The notes under the pieces are model-generated. The model made no database searches. It was not told the DNA's origin and worked only from the letters and a program-made list of their open reading frames with translations. Of a DNA stretch of 64,000 bases, positions 1 through 11,130 are shown in pieces (the stretch's first letter is position 1; each line of letters begins with the position of its first letter). The position numbers were made by a program, and so were the translations under genes. Origin of the DNA: Rhodeus uyekii (Eukaryota > Chordata > Actinopteri > Cypriniformes > Acheilognathidae); NCBI GenBank assembly GCA_037043235.1, contig JAWRVZ010000180.1:1160001-1224000 (forward strand), written 5' to 3'.

Positions 1-229
1 CAGGGTTACATCATGACAAGACATGAACACGCTGCCAATGCAGACGCGCATTGCGCGTGTTCACATGAAACATGAAGAGACAGTGACACGACACAAACCA
101 CATGAAAGCAAGCAGACAAGAGATCACGCGACTCAAAGCCACGCGCTCTCACATAGACACGACGAAGGGGCAATGTTAGAGCTCTTTAACCAAAACACTA
201 CAAAGCCAGATCGAAGTGACAGAACCATG
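1..229 (-). repeat. LTR fragment, family also at 26830 and 28116
   Basis: Read on the - strand, this begins near 229 with the same GGTTCTGTCACTTCG segment seen in the repeats at 26830-27528 and 28116-28676. It shares several further blocks with the 28.1-kb copy. It runs off the left window edge, so its other end is unseen. It is probably a piece of a retrotransposon LTR. The open frame across it is a by-product of the repeat and not a gene. Confidence 0.5.
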
Positions 230-536
230 GCAATTATTTTTCATAGCAATCCTTAGCAAAACAGTCGTTACTGATTAGCTAATGGTGAACTACTACATTT
301 AACTGACCACGTTTACTGACTCTTTCAATAATCATGGATTCTTGTTAGTAAATAGTAGTTAATATAGTGGAATGGTTCAAGGTTGGAAAAAGATTGCATG
401 GGAGCAAAGGACTATTGGATAAAAGTTGGAACTCAGAGCAACCAAGAAAAGACATCTAAGAAAATAGCACAACGAACACAACAAAAGCCTGGCTGGAGTA
501 ACCATAGCACAAACCTATCCTGTATCCTCTCTCCTT
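230..536. other. No recognisable feature
   Basis: AT-rich sequence between an LTR fragment and a Gypsy remnant. Nothing here could be supported as a gene, although it may be the degraded gag-side part of the Gypsy element that follows. Confidence 0.4.
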
Positions 537-2740
537 GTGATGCCGCTGAGAGTGAATGGAACTGAGGTTAGAGCAGTACTTGACACAGGAAGCACTTACA
601 CCTTGATGCAGGTAAACCTGTGGAAACAGTTAAAGACTGAGACTCATCCCATAGTTACCTCCTGCCCACAAATATTTATTATGGCAGATGATAAATGCAC
701 CAGTCTCGGGATCTGCAAAAGATAAAGTTTCAGTGGCATGATCAAGAATGCATTATGGACAATTACATTCTGCAGGACACCCAACTTGCATTTCCACTTA
801 TGGCAGGCTTGGACTTCCTGAGGACCATGGGAGCAGTTTTAGACATCAGCCAGGGACGGTATGACTTGCAATCGTGACAGGAATACCAATATTACCCTTT
901 CCTGCCATCCATAGTTCCGGCAGGTCCTGTTACCAATGAACGTCAAGCCCACTCCCTCACCGTTGCAGAGCTAAACCTCTTCTACGCCTTACCACCAACT
1001 AGCTGTCTGACTGAACTCCCATCTTCTACCACTGAAATAAGGCAGTGGGACTCTGATTACCAGGAAGAGCTGCGGAAGTTGATCTCAAGGTGGCCTCACA
1101 CTACCTCCACCCTGCTGGGGAAGACATCACTGGTACAGCACAAAATCAACGTTTCTGATTAAATGCCTTTTAAAGCTAGAGCATACTGAGTTTCTCATCA
1201 CAAGAAGCAGATCATTGAGGAGCAAGTAGACCGGATGCTCCGTGACAACATCATCGAGCCCTCCTTCTCATCTTGGTCCTCTCCGATGGTCTTGGTAACT
1301 AAACCTGATGGCTCTTACAGGTTTTGTGTAGAGCAGGGGTGGGCAAACTACGGCCCGTTGGGCTTTTTAATCCGGCCGAACTTGCCGAACCTGTATTAAA
1401 CCTCCTTCATTTTACATTTCCCTGTAATGTCACTCTGTCGCGGCTGCAAGCGGCAGTGGCACTGAAGCTGTGGTGGAGAGTAGGTGTGTGTTGCAAACCC
1501 CTCTACACCCCCCTTTATGCCATTAATTCCGTGATAAAAAGGAACAAGCGCGAAACTGATGTTTGCGCGCGCATAAATTACATCCGCGAGTGGAAAACAG
1601 AGCTACACGTAAATACGGTACCCACGAGCTCTTATTAATCACTCACATTCGCCCGCTCTTGGTGAATAATTCGGGGCTTGCTCTTGTAATAGTAACATCA
1701 AACGTCATTGGTTAGTTCCCTTTTTTCCAGAGGTCAGTTGTGATTGGACGCCTGTGATTGTCAATCTAGAGCTGAGGCAAATATACGATTCAGTCACATT
1801 GCATATTATGGTTTTTCTGTCGATTAAATTGTATTAATAATGTTTTGTTGTAATTTCATGTGTTCTATTCGAGTGATTTAAGACCAAACTATCCTTTATA
1901 CAGGTTTTCTAGGATTTCTTATAAGTAAATGCACAGGTACGACCTTCACCCCGGCCCCTCTGTCAATTTTAAGAAACCAATGTGGCCCGCGAGACAAATA
2001 GTTTGCCCACTCCTGGTGTAGAGTATAGAAAGCTAAATAGCCAAACCATACCAGACGCTTACCCGATGCCATTGATTCATGATATCCTCGAATCTCTTGA
2101 AGGTGCCACCTGGTTCAGTTCGTTGGACTTACAGTCAGGATACTGGCAGGTGGAGATGGAGGAGCTGAGTAAAGAGAAGACTGCTTTTATCACTACTAAA
2201 GGACTATTTCAATTCACGTCTATGCCTTATGGACTAAGGAATGCTGCAGCCACTTTCCAGCGCTTAATGGAGAGAGTTCTGGGAGAATTAAGAGGTACAA
2301 TGTGTTTTGTCTATATAGATGATATAATCATCTATTCAAAGAATCTAGAACAACACAGAGAACATCTGAACTTAGTCTTCCAGAAACTCACCCAAGCCAA
2401 CTTGACTCTAAACATGAACAAGTGCCATTTCTTCAAACGGCAACTTAAATTTTTTGGTCATATAGTCTCTGAAAGGGGCATGGAGATCGACCGAGAAAAG
2501 ACCAGATCTGTTGCTGAGTTTCCCCCACCTCTTGATCTCAAAGCTCTACAACGTTTTCCAGGATTGGCCGGGTGGTATCACAAGTTCATTCACCACTTTG
2601 CGTACCTAGCGGCTCCATTGAACCATCTGAAAAAGAAAGGAGTAAAGTGGGAGTGGACTTCAGACTGTCAGAACAGTATGGATGCACTGAAACATGCATT
2701 ACCACGCCCCTCGCACCAGACTCAATCACTCCTCCCACAT
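537..2740 (+). pseudogene. Ty3/Gypsy retrotransposon pol remnant (protease and reverse transcriptase)
   Basis: A retropepsin-like segment lies at about 540-720 with the active-site motif LDTGST. A reverse transcriptase follows in two pieces. The first, about 1050-1333, reads through motifs around SSPMVLVTKPDGSYRF and carries in-frame stops near 1160. The second, from about 2016 to 2700, contains SSLDLQSGYWQV and the catalytic box YIDD (FVYIDDIIIYS). The two RT pieces join exactly at an 8-bp duplication around the hAT insertion at 1334-2015, so that insertion split an RT. Gag, RNase H, integrase and LTRs were not found. It is a dead copy. Family assignment to Ty3/Gypsy rests on the RT motifs. 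Confidence 0.85.
1334..2015 (+). mobile_element. Non-autonomous hAT element, copy A
   Basis: The ends are inverted repeats starting CAGGGGTGGGCAAACTAC, matched by TTTGCCCACTCCTG at the right. The element is flanked by a perfect 8-bp duplication GTGTAGAG (1326-1333 and 2016-2023), the hallmark of hAT transposition. It is 682 bp with no transposase domain. The same family recurs at 54742-55518 and, inverted, at 58709-59373. It lies inside a Gypsy reverse transcriptase. Confidence 0.92.
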
Positions 2741-2768
2741 GGTCTCAATCAATCTTAATCGATCCTAG

Positions 2769-3440
2769 ATTCTCCCAAGGTTTTTTCTCCATTCTGTTCT
2801 TCATTCATTCTAACATCTGCTGGAGTTTTGGTTCTTGCCACTGTTGCCTTTGGCTTGCTTAATTGGGGTCACTTATGTAATGAACTCTGCCACACCCCGC
2901 GCACCAGACTCTTTTTCTCCGCCCACTCGTTTCATGTCACCTGAATACTGAGCACCTGCAGTCAATCACCCTCGCACTACTTAACCAGCACTCACCCCGC
3001 ACTCTGTGTCTGGTCTCGTCTTTGTTACCCAGACTCTACCCCGAGATACCACATTTACCCAAGATTCCTCTATTTTCTAGACTCTTTCCGAGAATACCTC
3101 AGCGCTCACTGCTTCCCTCTGAGATCTCGTCATCCTACATCTCCACGCCAAGTTCCCCAGATAAGACTGTTTCTTCCTTCATTTTCATCTGCACACTGTC
3201 TTCGTTTCCTGCTTTAATAAAATCTGCCTGCACTTACGTCTGTGTTGCATCTTCCTTGATGACAACTTAACACTTATTTATCAATATTCATCAATTTTAT
3301 TGATTGTTCTGCTCTTCTAGAGCTGCTGTACAGCCAAAACAAAATTTGTTTTTATTGTTTTCCTGTGATCCCTGTAAAGCTGCTTTGAAACAATCTCTAT
3401 TGTAAAAAGTGCTGTACTGTATAACTAAAGGTGACTTGAC
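2769..3440 (+). repeat. L2-type LINE 3' end, split by a solo LTR
   Basis: 2769-2875 and 3270-3440 match, as one continuous piece, the 3' UTR seen at the end of the L2 copies near 20.6 and 36.8 kb. The common block includes AAGCTGCTTTGAAACAATC and ends in AAGGTGACTTGACTT. The interruption is the LTR at 2876-3264. The orientation is plus, opposite to the L2 coding fragment that follows. Confidence 0.75.
2876..3264 (+). mobile_element. Solo LTR, 389 bp
   Basis: It begins TGTAATG, ends GATGACA and is flanked by a perfect 5-bp duplication ACTTA (2871-2875 and 3265-3269). A polyadenylation-like AATAAA lies near 3214. Removing the LTR and one duplication restores the continuous L2 3' UTR, confirming the insertion boundaries. 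The internal region and partner LTR are absent. The parent family is unknown. Confidence 0.82.
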
Positions 3441-3449
3441 TTAACTGGA

Positions 3450-4205
3450 AAAGCAACGGTCCTATTACTGATCCTTGAGGAACTCCATACTGAACCCGTG
3501 ATCGATATGACATCTCCTCATTTACTGCTACAAACTGATAATGGTCAGATAAGTTTGATTTGAATCATGCCAATGAAATTCCACTAATGCCAACATAATT
3601 TTCAAGTCTATTCAGAAGGATTTTGTGGTCGATTGTATCAAATGCAGCTCTAAGGTCCAGTAACACTAACAGAGAGATACAACCACGATTCGGATGATAA
3701 GAGCAAATCATTTGTAACTCTAATGAGAGCAGTCTCAGTACTATGATATGGTCTAAATCCTGACTGCAAATCCTCGTAGATGCAGTTTCTTTCTAGAAAC
3801 AAACATAGTTGTGAAGATATCTAGAAGATATTTTCTAGAATCTTTGACAGAAAAGGTAGATTTGATATCGGCCTGTAATTAACTAATTCTGTAGGATCAT
3901 GTTTTGTATTAAGCGGTTTAATTATAACCAGCTTAAAGGTTTTTGGAACATATCCTAATGACAAAGATGAATTAATTATATTAAGAAGAGGATCCATGAC
4001 CTCTTTAAGCATCTCTTTCAGTGGCTTAGCTGGTTTCGGGTCTATCACGACTTAATGAGTTTAGACAATACTTCCTCTCCTATAACAATGAAAGACTTGA
4101 ATTTTTTCGCAGGGACAATACAATTTACTGTATGATGACTGGAGTACCCTCTCCTGTGAAGGCCACACTGTAGTAGACAATTACATGGTTATAATGGTCT
4201 CTCTG
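3450..4205 (-). pseudogene. L2-type LINE ORF2 fragment
   Basis: On the - strand this encodes pieces of the same reverse transcriptase found at 10.0-11.0 kb, including a block resembling LVNYRPISNLPFLSKILE at about 3830-3910. Frameshifts and internal deletions break the frame. It lies tail to tail with the plus-strand L2 3' end at 2769-3440, so these are two separate insertions. Confidence 0.8.
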
Positions 4206-4751
4206 ATGTTATAAATCTTGCAAGTAAAGATTATTTTCTGTGGATTTGTTTTTTAAACAAGACTGTTTGAAATAGGGATCCGAGATATTGGAAATAAAAG
4301 ATGATGCAATGATGATTACATTGGATCCGGCATTAATGTTGTAACATACACGTGTGAGTAACACTGTTCCACACTGTACAACCCTGATCATCAAAATAAT
4401 TAACTGGTTTGAGTAGGGCATACTTAAATTAAACAAGATTTTTCTTAAATAAGAAAACAATTCTGAGTATTTAGAACTTTCATTTTTTTTTGAGTTCACA
4501 AAATTGACACATTTTAATTGCTTCATTGTTTGGTGTTGAATAAACTTTTTTCTTTTTACCTGAGAGAGGGCTGAGGATTTCTATTTCTCAGCATGCTTTG
4601 CTATGGAACTCAAAAGGGAGAGAAACTTATAAAGTAAAAGTACTGATAAATACTTTTACCATCATGTGACGAGTGAAACATTATTTTACAGAAGTTTGAG
4701 AACAGGCCTATTGAATTTTAAGTCAACACTTTATGCTAATCAAAACATTGT
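4206..4751. other. No recognisable feature
   Basis: AT-rich sequence between an L2 fragment and a solo LTR. The open frames here have no recognisable domain and no codon signal. Confidence 0.4.
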
Positions 4752-4756
4752 GTTAC

Positions 4757-5228
4757 TGTAATGGAAATTTGCAGATTATGTATGCTTAATGGCAATTTAC
4801 TGAATGTGAATGCTTACTGAAGAAATTCTGTATGCTGAATATTATGTGTGTCTCTCATGACAGTTCAGCGTGCAGGCATTGTCTGCTCAACAGGAAATGT
4901 ATAAAGGGTCGAGACAGAGATGTGCGTATGTGTGCAGGGGAGCTGGCATTATAAATAACAAATGTGTGAAGTTTTAATGTTAAGGTGACAAACACAATTC
5001 TCAATTCTCGGATATATGTTTTTTGCAGAAATAAGTGCTTGTGTGACGTAAAGTAACTTACAGAGCATAGGCATTAGAGCCGTGCTCGACCACTCCTTTT
5101 TAGGAATTGCTCTGCTCTCATGCATGCTTGATGTGTGTAAGACGAGTCCTTGTACAAGTCAATAAATGTATTCTTCTATTCTGACCACTCTTGACTCTCT
5201 GACTGATATTTTAGAAAATTCCACCACA
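4757..5228 (+). mobile_element. Solo LTR, 472 bp
   Basis: It starts TGTAATGG, ends CCACCACA and is bounded by a perfect 5-bp duplication GTTAC (4752-4756 and 5229-5233). It has a promoter-like TATAAAGGG near 4900 and AATAAA near 5162, in the U3-R-U5 order expected of an LTR. No internal coding region accompanies it. It could come from an endogenous retrovirus or an LTR retrotransposon. No coding part is present to decide. Confidence 0.78.
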
Positions 5229-5233
5229 GTTAC

Positions 5234-6480
5234 CAATTGTCATGCTAACATTTGCTGAATAAGCTAGTCATAGCAAGTTAATCGTTCACAGCTAACATTT
5301 GTAAAATTATATTAGATGATAGTTTTGATTAAATGTATTAAGTAAGTTGTTCAAATATTTCAAATTAATTTCAGTTAACATGTATGAGTAAAAACTGCAA
5401 ATAGTTCTGCTTAAACCTTGAGTCTTAAAGCTAGCACATCTTCAGTAATGGTGGGGATAAAGTACATTTCTTTTGTTTTATGGATGTTTAGATATTTTTA
5501 GTGGACAAAAAAGTACTGATGAAAAATGCTGTATTCTATATAACATTTGAGATCTATTTCAGCGCTGTCATGACTGTTCCGGTAAAGACACAGGAAGGAT
5601 GGAGCCAGACAGATCCTGTCAAGTCAGTTCAGAGTGGGCTAAAGTGCAATACTGATATTTACTGAAAATGACAGAGAAGGAAGGACCAGTGAAAGAGAGA
5701 GAGACTTCTTCTCCTATCAGATTATCAAAAGAGACCTTGAATCAATCCAAATCTCCCAGAAACAAACATGCACACAAGCAGACGAGCAGGTGCTTACAGA
5801 CAGCCGAGGTGTTTAAACTCTGCTCCGGCTAGTGTTTGGCTAGCCCTGGCGTGTGTCAGCTGGCCCATGTTCCCCACACCCACTCCATCTGCTCCTGAGG
5901 GGCCGTGGGGGGCTGCGCTCTGTTCCACTGAATCATACTGTATTACACTTTTGGTTTTCAGAAAACATAACAAGATATTTTGTAGACCTCTAAAAATAGA
6001 TGGATGGAATTTCATCGTAAGCATCACTTTAACTCAAACTGCATTGACGTGCATAAGGCTGAACGCCACAAGACCCGGCCACAGTTCTCACTCTAAACGA
6101 AAGAAAGAAAAGGTTTGGTTCTTTGCATTATTGGATTATTTCTATGATGTTTCCCATTAACTCTCATTTTGAAAAAAATATACAATGAAATATTTTTTAT
6201 ACCTAGAATAAAGGCACTACTACCACTGTATATAAACACTTTACAATTTATATAATATTTTAGTATTTGGGTATTACTGTAATGAGATGGAGATTGTTAT
6301 GCGTTAGAAATGGATAAGCATAACGACGGGCCAGGGTGATGTTGAACTGCCAATGGCAATTAATGTTGTCAAGGAAATCTCTTGAAAATACCTTGGAGAG
6401 TTGGCTCTGTGTGGGGTGCTCTGAGGGGTACGGAGAAATAACAGGAAAAACATCAGCCCCTCCATTGTGGCTGAGACAGA
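5234..6480. other. Unassigned sequence upstream of the l1cam first exon
   Basis: No gene could be supported. The open frames at 5768-6160 lack recognisable domains. The part nearest 6480 becomes purine-rich and leads into the presumed l1cam promoter region. Confidence 0.35.
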
Positions 6481-6599
6481 AAGAGGTAGAGCGAAGGAAG
6501 CGGAGGGGAGGGGAGGGGTGGAACAGACAGAACAGAGAAAGAGATGATGTCACCTCTACTCATCCGCCAATCAGAGCTGGGTGGGAGGAGCGCATGGCG

Positions 6600-6789
6600 A
6601 GGAGGGGAGGAGGGGAGGACGGCTGCTGAGGGAGGCAGAAAGGGTGTGTTTCTCCCTCACTGCAGCATCCGTCAAGGCTTCGCCCACTGGATGGGACGAA
6701 CAGAGAGAAAGAGAGGAGAATAAGGCGTGTCACCGTACCACAAGATAGGAGCCTGTCTTCTGTCCAAGACCTTCACACTGTTTGTAAAG
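6600..6789 (+). other. l1cam: Probable l1cam non-coding exon 1
   Basis: A GA-rich, comparatively GC-rich stretch ends in a strong donor (TTTGTAAAG|gtaaga). No start codon here reads into the l1cam frame, and the first coding exon at 19194 has its own acceptor, so an upstream non-coding exon is required. The 5' boundary is a guess. L1CAM genes commonly have a distant 5'-UTR exon. Confirmation needs 5' RNA evidence. Confidence 0.45.
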
Positions 6790-6852
6790 GTAAGACTCTC
6801 TGGTCATTTCAAAAGCAAAAACTGTCTTTTGGCTGTATGTGCGTGGTTGTAT

Positions 6853-6868
6853 GTGTGTGTGTGTGTGT
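6853..6868. repeat. (TG)n microsatellite
   Basis: A short run of TG repeats just downstream of the presumed first exon donor. Confidence 0.85.
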
Positions 6869-7361
6869 GATACCTTAGTCATTAGGTGCTGAACGCAGCT
6901 CGAACACACCTTGGCCGTATGTGTGTATTCACATTAGAGAGGCAGCTTGGCTGATTCAGAACTTGCAGTCTTTGAGATTGATGGAACTATTAACTGTTAT
7001 CAGAAATGGTGATTTAAATGATTATTTTTTCATCACAATCTGATATTATGTCCAAAAACTGAGATTATTTTGATAGAATCATTTTCAATAAAAACATGGG
7101 TGCATGAGTAAGTACATTAATGCAAAAACAGGGCATTTTCTGGGAGTCAATTGTTGAAAAGAAAGCTTATATGTTTAACACAATCTGGTATCAGTCTCAT
7201 TTAAATCATGTTGCTCTATGATACATCTCTTCAAGAACATTGTTTAAAATGATTTAATAACTTTTAGTTAATTGTGAGTGAAAGATATGTTGTCTTTATC
7301 CGTTAAACATTCTGTTATTTCATCAATGCGCTCTGCTATTTGGTTGCCTCCACCTATCTTC

Positions 7362-7410
7362 CTGTGCGTGTGTGTGTGCGCGTGCGCGTGCTCGTGTGTG
7401 TGTGTGTGTC
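7362..7410. repeat. Mixed GT/GC alternating tract
   Basis: Nearly pure alternating purine-pyrimidine sequence mixing GT and GC steps, in l1cam intron 1. Such tracts are favourable for Z-DNA. Confidence 0.85.
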
Positions 7411-8930
7411 GCTAGCAGGTGAACGGCCTCAGCCATTGTTTCTTCATGTGATGTGGATGTTATGCTATAGCTCAAGCTATAAAAGTAATAATTTTTTGGT
7501 GTTTCTAATTTCAATTCTTCAGGCCTGACCATGTTTAGTGTATCCTTTATTTCACGGGCGTCAGTATTTCACGCATGTCATCATTACATTCAATATGGCA
7601 CTATAAATATGGCACTGCATTGTTATATTACCTGAGCATTAAATTAAAGCACTATTGTGATTTTTATTTTATTTTGCCATTAGAAAATGATAGACTATTT
7701 GCTGCATTCCCCTGATATACACTCTGTAAGTTCACTCCTGCTTCTGAGAAATGGCTCTATATTAGGGCTGCGATCTGTGAATAATCTGTGACGGTAATTG
7801 CAGAATGACCCGTATCCGTTTTCAGGACAGAACTTGATTTGCTTAAACCGATGAATGTCAAAACTAAATGAAAACTCTATTACTAATTTCTTCATTTACA
7901 GTTTCTGTAGCAAAGAATCATCACAGTAAAAAGAAACTGCAGCATGTTTACAGCAAGTTTACACTTTCCTTCCGTCAGTTCCTTCACACACTCACTGTTA
8001 CATTGAGTTTAGATGATTATTAAAATATGAGAGGAACACATATTATAGATTATATTGCATCTGTCCATGTGACCATCCAATTTCATGCCATAATATGCTA
8101 ATTTCCTTGTTTTATTTTTTATTTTTTAAATCATGTTTTGTGACAGTTCCAGTTTACCAAAACATGCAAGGTAAAATGGGACGGTGACATTCAGGTGAAG
8201 TGCAGATAGACTCTTGTAATGCCAAGGCAGTGACTTGCTGAACTAAATTAAATTAACATTGAACCGTTGAGTTGAATAGTGACTTGTCTTTTTTGAGGTG
8301 ATTTACAGCTGAATTTGACCTTGTTTCAAAACTGAAGAACTTTGAGAATAACCCATTATTTATCTCACTATAGCTGTAAAACTGCTTTCTCAGTGAGAAA
8401 TAAAAGTGGTTTGATTTGGTCATCTGTAACATGACAAAATCAATGTTAAGTGTTTTGATATTAAATGTCAGATGACGCGTACCCGGTTGCTGTAGTTCTA
8501 AATAATGACACCCGTACCTCAGATTTCCAGACAGAAAAGCATGAGGGATGCTGATGCAGGCGGGATGAAGGTCCTTCTTTTAAAGTGATACCCGGAAGTA
8601 TGTTTCTGTGTACTAGAACTATGCATTTCCAAACTGAGGATGTTTACATCTCATATACATACTCAACCTGCTGAAATGCACCTATAAATATATATCCTTT
8701 CCAAATATACATTCTGATTAATAAATGCATTTATTTCCCTGCAGTCCAGTGCTTGTTTTCTCATTAGTAGTGTTTCTCTCTTACTGACCATGACATGTCA
8801 CTCATTTTAAGAGGCGTTTAGTCACTTCCGGTGACCAATTCCACTGTGACAAAGACCTGTGGGACGGAGTCTGTCAGGCCTAACCGTGTGTGACTTCACA
8901 CTGCTAGAATGTGCAAATGGCTTGGTCTTT
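7411..8930. other. Intron 1 sequence, no feature seen
   Basis: AT-rich intronic sequence. Open frames are short and without domains. Confidence 0.4.
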
Positions 8931-8945
8931 GACACTGCTTATGAT

Positions 8946-9085
8946 TTACATGTACATTTTTGCATTTATCAGACGCTGTTACCGAAAGCGACTTACATTG
9001 CATTCAAGAAACACATTGAATCAGTTCTTGCTTTCCCTGGGATCGAACCCATGACCTTGGTGTTGTAAACACCAATGTTCTGATG
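8946..9085 (-). repeat. tRNA-derived SINE, copy 1
   Basis: It shares with 42350-42520 the block GACTTACATTGCATT, the run AAGAAACACATTGAATCAGT and GGGATCGAACCCATGACCTT. The last is the complement of a polymerase III B box, so the SINE reads on the - strand. It is common fish SINE sequence and not a functional tRNA: no cloverleaf could be drawn. Confidence 0.7.
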
Positions 9086-9720
9086 ATTTTGAGCTGATTG
9101 GGTTTGTTTATTTATAAATAATTTATATTCACATAAATTCACAGTTATGTTCACATTTATGTTCAAACACCATGTAAAAGTGAATAATAGGTCCCCGTTG
9201 AACTTTTTGAGTAGGGTATTCAGGTTAGGATATTCATCTCTAATGAATATAGGCCTTTATCTAAAGTCATAATATGATGAGGGAGGGGAAGACAAAAGCA
9301 GCTAAGATGCTGGAGGAATCTGATTCTAATCTCATATTGGGAAAACTTCAGTACAGAGAGGTCTGACATTAATCTGAGGCTGAACTGTTTAACTCTTCAT
9401 GTTTCTTGACATTTATGCAGAGCTCAGTCCTCCCTCAAAAACATAGTGAGTATGATTAATGTGAATAATATCTCTACATTTATAAATGTACAAAAAGACT
9501 TGAGAAGTCATAATTTACATTCTTTATGAATTAGCACAGGATAGAAATGTTACAAAAAACCCACCATATTCTCCTTCAGAGAGAATAAACAGAGAACAAT
9601 ATCAGCGTAGATGCCATTCTTCTTCTGATGAATCGAGTACATCAGGTGTTATGGGAATGTTCCCGGTTCCGGCTGACCTAAATTATGCAGCCTAACAATT
9701 ATTTGACATGATTTGAATTT
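9086..9720. other. Intron 1 sequence, no feature seen
   Basis: AT-rich sequence between a SINE and an L2 copy. No supported feature. Confidence 0.4.
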
Positions 9721-9724
9721 AAAA

Positions 9725-11130
9725 AAAATGATTATGTGTATGTCAGGTTGAAGAGATGTGTTTTTAGTCTAGATTTAAACTGACAGAGTGTTTCTGCTTC
9801 CCGAACTGTATATATTTTATATACTGTTCCAGAGTTTAGGTGCTAAATAAGAAAAATATATTTTTGGTCTAATAATTAGAATCTCGTTTTTTTCAGAATT
9901 AAGCAGTAGAAAGATATTAATCATCCAATTTTTTATATCAGTTATGCATTCTGTTAATTTAGTGAATTGCTACGTTTCATCAGGATGAGAAGAAATATAG
10001 AGCTGAGTATCATCAGCGTAACAGTGAAAGCTAATGCCATGCTTCCTAATAATTGCACCCAAAGGAAGCATGTACAGGGTGAAAAGCAATGGTCCTAGTA
10101 CTGAACCTTGAGGAACTCCATACTGAACCCGTGATCGTAATGCCAACATAATTGTCGAGTTTATTCAAAAAGATTTTGTGGTCGATTGTATCAAATGCAG
10201 CACTAAGGTCCAGTAACACTAACAGAGAGATACAACCACGATCGGATGATAAGAGCAAATCATTTGTAACTCTAATGAGAGCAGTCTCAGTACTATGATA
10301 TGGTCTAAATCCTGACTGGAAATCCTCGTAGATGCTGTTTCTTTCTAGAAAGGAACATAGTTGTAAAGATATTGCCTTTTCTAGAATCTTTGACAAAAAA
10401 GGTAGATTGGATATCGGCCTGTAATTAACTAATTCTGTAGGATGAAGTTGTGGTCTTTTAATAAGCGGTTTAATTACGGCCAGCTTAAAGGTTTTTGGTA
10501 CATATCCTAATGACAAAGATGAATTAACAATATTAAGAAGAGGATCTATGATTTCTGGAAGCATCTCTTTCAGTAGCTTAGTTGGTATTGGGTCTAGCAT
10601 ACATGTTGTTGATTTTGATGATTTAACGAGTTTAGACAATTCTTCCTCCCCAATAGCAATGAAGGAGTGGAGTTTTTCTTCAGGGACACTAAAATTTACT
10701 GTATTTTGTGATATTGTAGTAGACTGTTTCATGTTTATAATTTTGTCTCTAAAATTATGAATTTTGCAAGTAAAGAAGTCCATGAAGTCATTACTGCTGT
10801 GCTGTTTTAAAGCATCTGGGGTTGAGGCTTTATTTCTTGTTAGTTTAGTCACTGTATCAAATAAATACCTAGGGTTGTATTTGTTTTCTTCTAAGAGGGT
10901 GGAAAAGTAAGTAGATCTAGCTGATCTTAAGGCCTTTCTGAATGCAATAGAGCTGTCTTTCCATGAAATGTGAAAAACCTCTAACTTAGTTTTTTTTCCA
11001 GCTCTGGAGCTCTGTTCCATTTTTCTGGCTGCTCTCTTGAGGCTCAAGTGCTCGTTGTACCACAGTATACTCTTTTTTTAAGCACAAAGGAACAAATGTG
11101 TCTAAAGTGCTGGAGTTAATAGATTCTGGA
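9725..11130 (-). pseudogene. L2-type LINE ORF2 fragment, 333-codon open segment
   Basis: The - strand has an uninterrupted 333-codon frame from 11047 to 10046 covering the end of the linker after the endonuclease and much of the reverse transcriptase, including LVNYRPISNLPFLSKILE and the RT box LDLSAAFDTIDH. The middle of the palm domain is deleted: after the LDNYVGI region the sequence jumps to a point near the YADD-proximal segment. The piece at 9725-10130 is the region after YADD. It sits antisense in l1cam intron 1. Confidence 0.88.

Noticed and set aside
2769..4205. Opposed L2 pieces as a twin-priming 5' inversion
   Set aside because: Twin priming puts the inverted piece at the 5' side of the sense piece. 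Here the 3' ends face each other, so these are two insertions.
5768..6160. 130-codon frame upstream of l1cam
   Set aside because: No recognisable domain, an antisense frame of similar length, and no splice or promoter support.
6886..6900. NRSF/REST site expected in L1CAM genes
   Set aside because: Only half-sites were found (GGTGCTGAA near 6886; GGACAGCGC in exon at 26524). No full 21-bp RE1 was seen by eye, though a matrix scan could differ.
8946..9085. Possible tRNA gene from the B-box-like GGGATCGAACCC
   Set aside because: No cloverleaf or A box at the right distance. The same sequence recurs as a dispersed SINE.
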